A DNA stretch of 5,991 bases from positions 1 to 5,991 of the forward strand of contig JANWKK010000278.1 in the NCBI GenBank assembly GCA_025451425.1, in the 5' to 3' direction. Both the position numbers and the translations under genes were made by a program. The notes under the pieces were generated by a model. That model was not told the DNA's origin, made no database searches, and worked only from the letters and a program-made list of their open reading frames with translations. Of the stretch, positions 5,906-5,991 are shown piece by piece; within the stretch, counting starts at the first letter, position 1, and the number at the start of each line of letters is the position of its first letter. Origin of the DNA: Gemmatimonadaceae bacterium. GTDB lineage: Bacteria; Gemmatimonadota; Gemmatimonadetes; Gemmatimonadales; Gemmatimonadaceae.

Positions 5906-5991
5906 TTACAGGCCATCGGTCACGTTCGTTAGGCCGCCGGGAGACGCGTGACGCTGAAGATGGGAGCTCGTGACGCCGAGCAGCACCGCCA
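5906..5991 (-). CDS. Possible 3' end of another minus-strand gene
   Basis: One minus-strand frame stays open from the window edge for 27 codons and ends with TAA at 5908-5906. The visible tail begins AVLLGVTSSHLQRH and ends TNVTDGL. The other minus frames and all plus frames here either stop early or give Arg-rich products. The stretch is too short to recognise a family, and it may be non-coding. If real, the gene lies upstream of the beta-barrel-like gene in the same direction, about 121 bases away. Confidence 0.3.
   Translation of the reverse strand, partial: AVLLGVTSSHLQRHASPGGLTNVTDGL

Noticed and set aside
5785..5916. N-terminal extension of the beta-barrel-like protein to an upstream start at 5916
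   Set aside because: It would bury the signal peptide 44 residues inside the protein, and a good ribosome-binding site lies before the ATG at 5784.
1..5991. tRNA, rRNA, CRISPR array, transposase or toxin-antitoxin genes
   Set aside because: No cloverleaf-like sequence, no regularly spaced direct repeats and no matching protein motifs were seen in reading the window.

Overview
This is a GC-rich bacterial window from an environmental, Gram-negative type of genome. Two secreted proteins have clear signal peptides ending in Ala-X-Ala followed by Gln, and one of them looks like a small outer-membrane beta-barrel protein. Gene style, an ECF42-type sigma operon and the short GTCATCCTGAG-type dispersed repeat would fit a soil or sediment lineage such as Gemmatimonadota or Acidobacteriota. 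That placement is inference, not a marker-based assignment.

Layout. Positions 1-2238 (+) hold the 3' part of a galactokinase-like GHMP kinase. After 24 bases it is followed by a complete secreted GH29 alpha-L-fucosidase, so the two probably form a carbohydrate-use operon. Positions 2239-2681 form a gene-poor gap between converging genes. It is dominated by a ~200-base imperfect palindrome whose ends are near-perfect 22-base inverted repeats. Positions 2682-4821 (-) carry a tight three-gene operon, in transcription order a RibD-C/dihydrofolate-reductase-like protein, a YCII-family DGPF protein and an ECF42-type sigma factor with a long C-terminal helical extension. The first two genes overlap by GTGA, and the last junction may be a CTGA overlap. 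Upstream, 4855-4880 (-) resembles the TGTCGA-type promoter described for ECF42 sigma factors, which suggests autoregulation.

Positions 4822-5070 hold that promoter, a ~100-base dispersed palindromic repeat and a strong intrinsic terminator. Positions 5071-5784 (-) encode the small secreted beta-rich protein. Past its upstream region, the last ~85 bases may contain the 3' end of another minus-strand gene.

Most of the window is recognisable. The less explained parts are the large palindrome, the repeat next to the sigma promoter, the possible non-canonical CTG start of the sigma gene, and the unknown biochemical role of the DGPF protein with its reductase-like partner.
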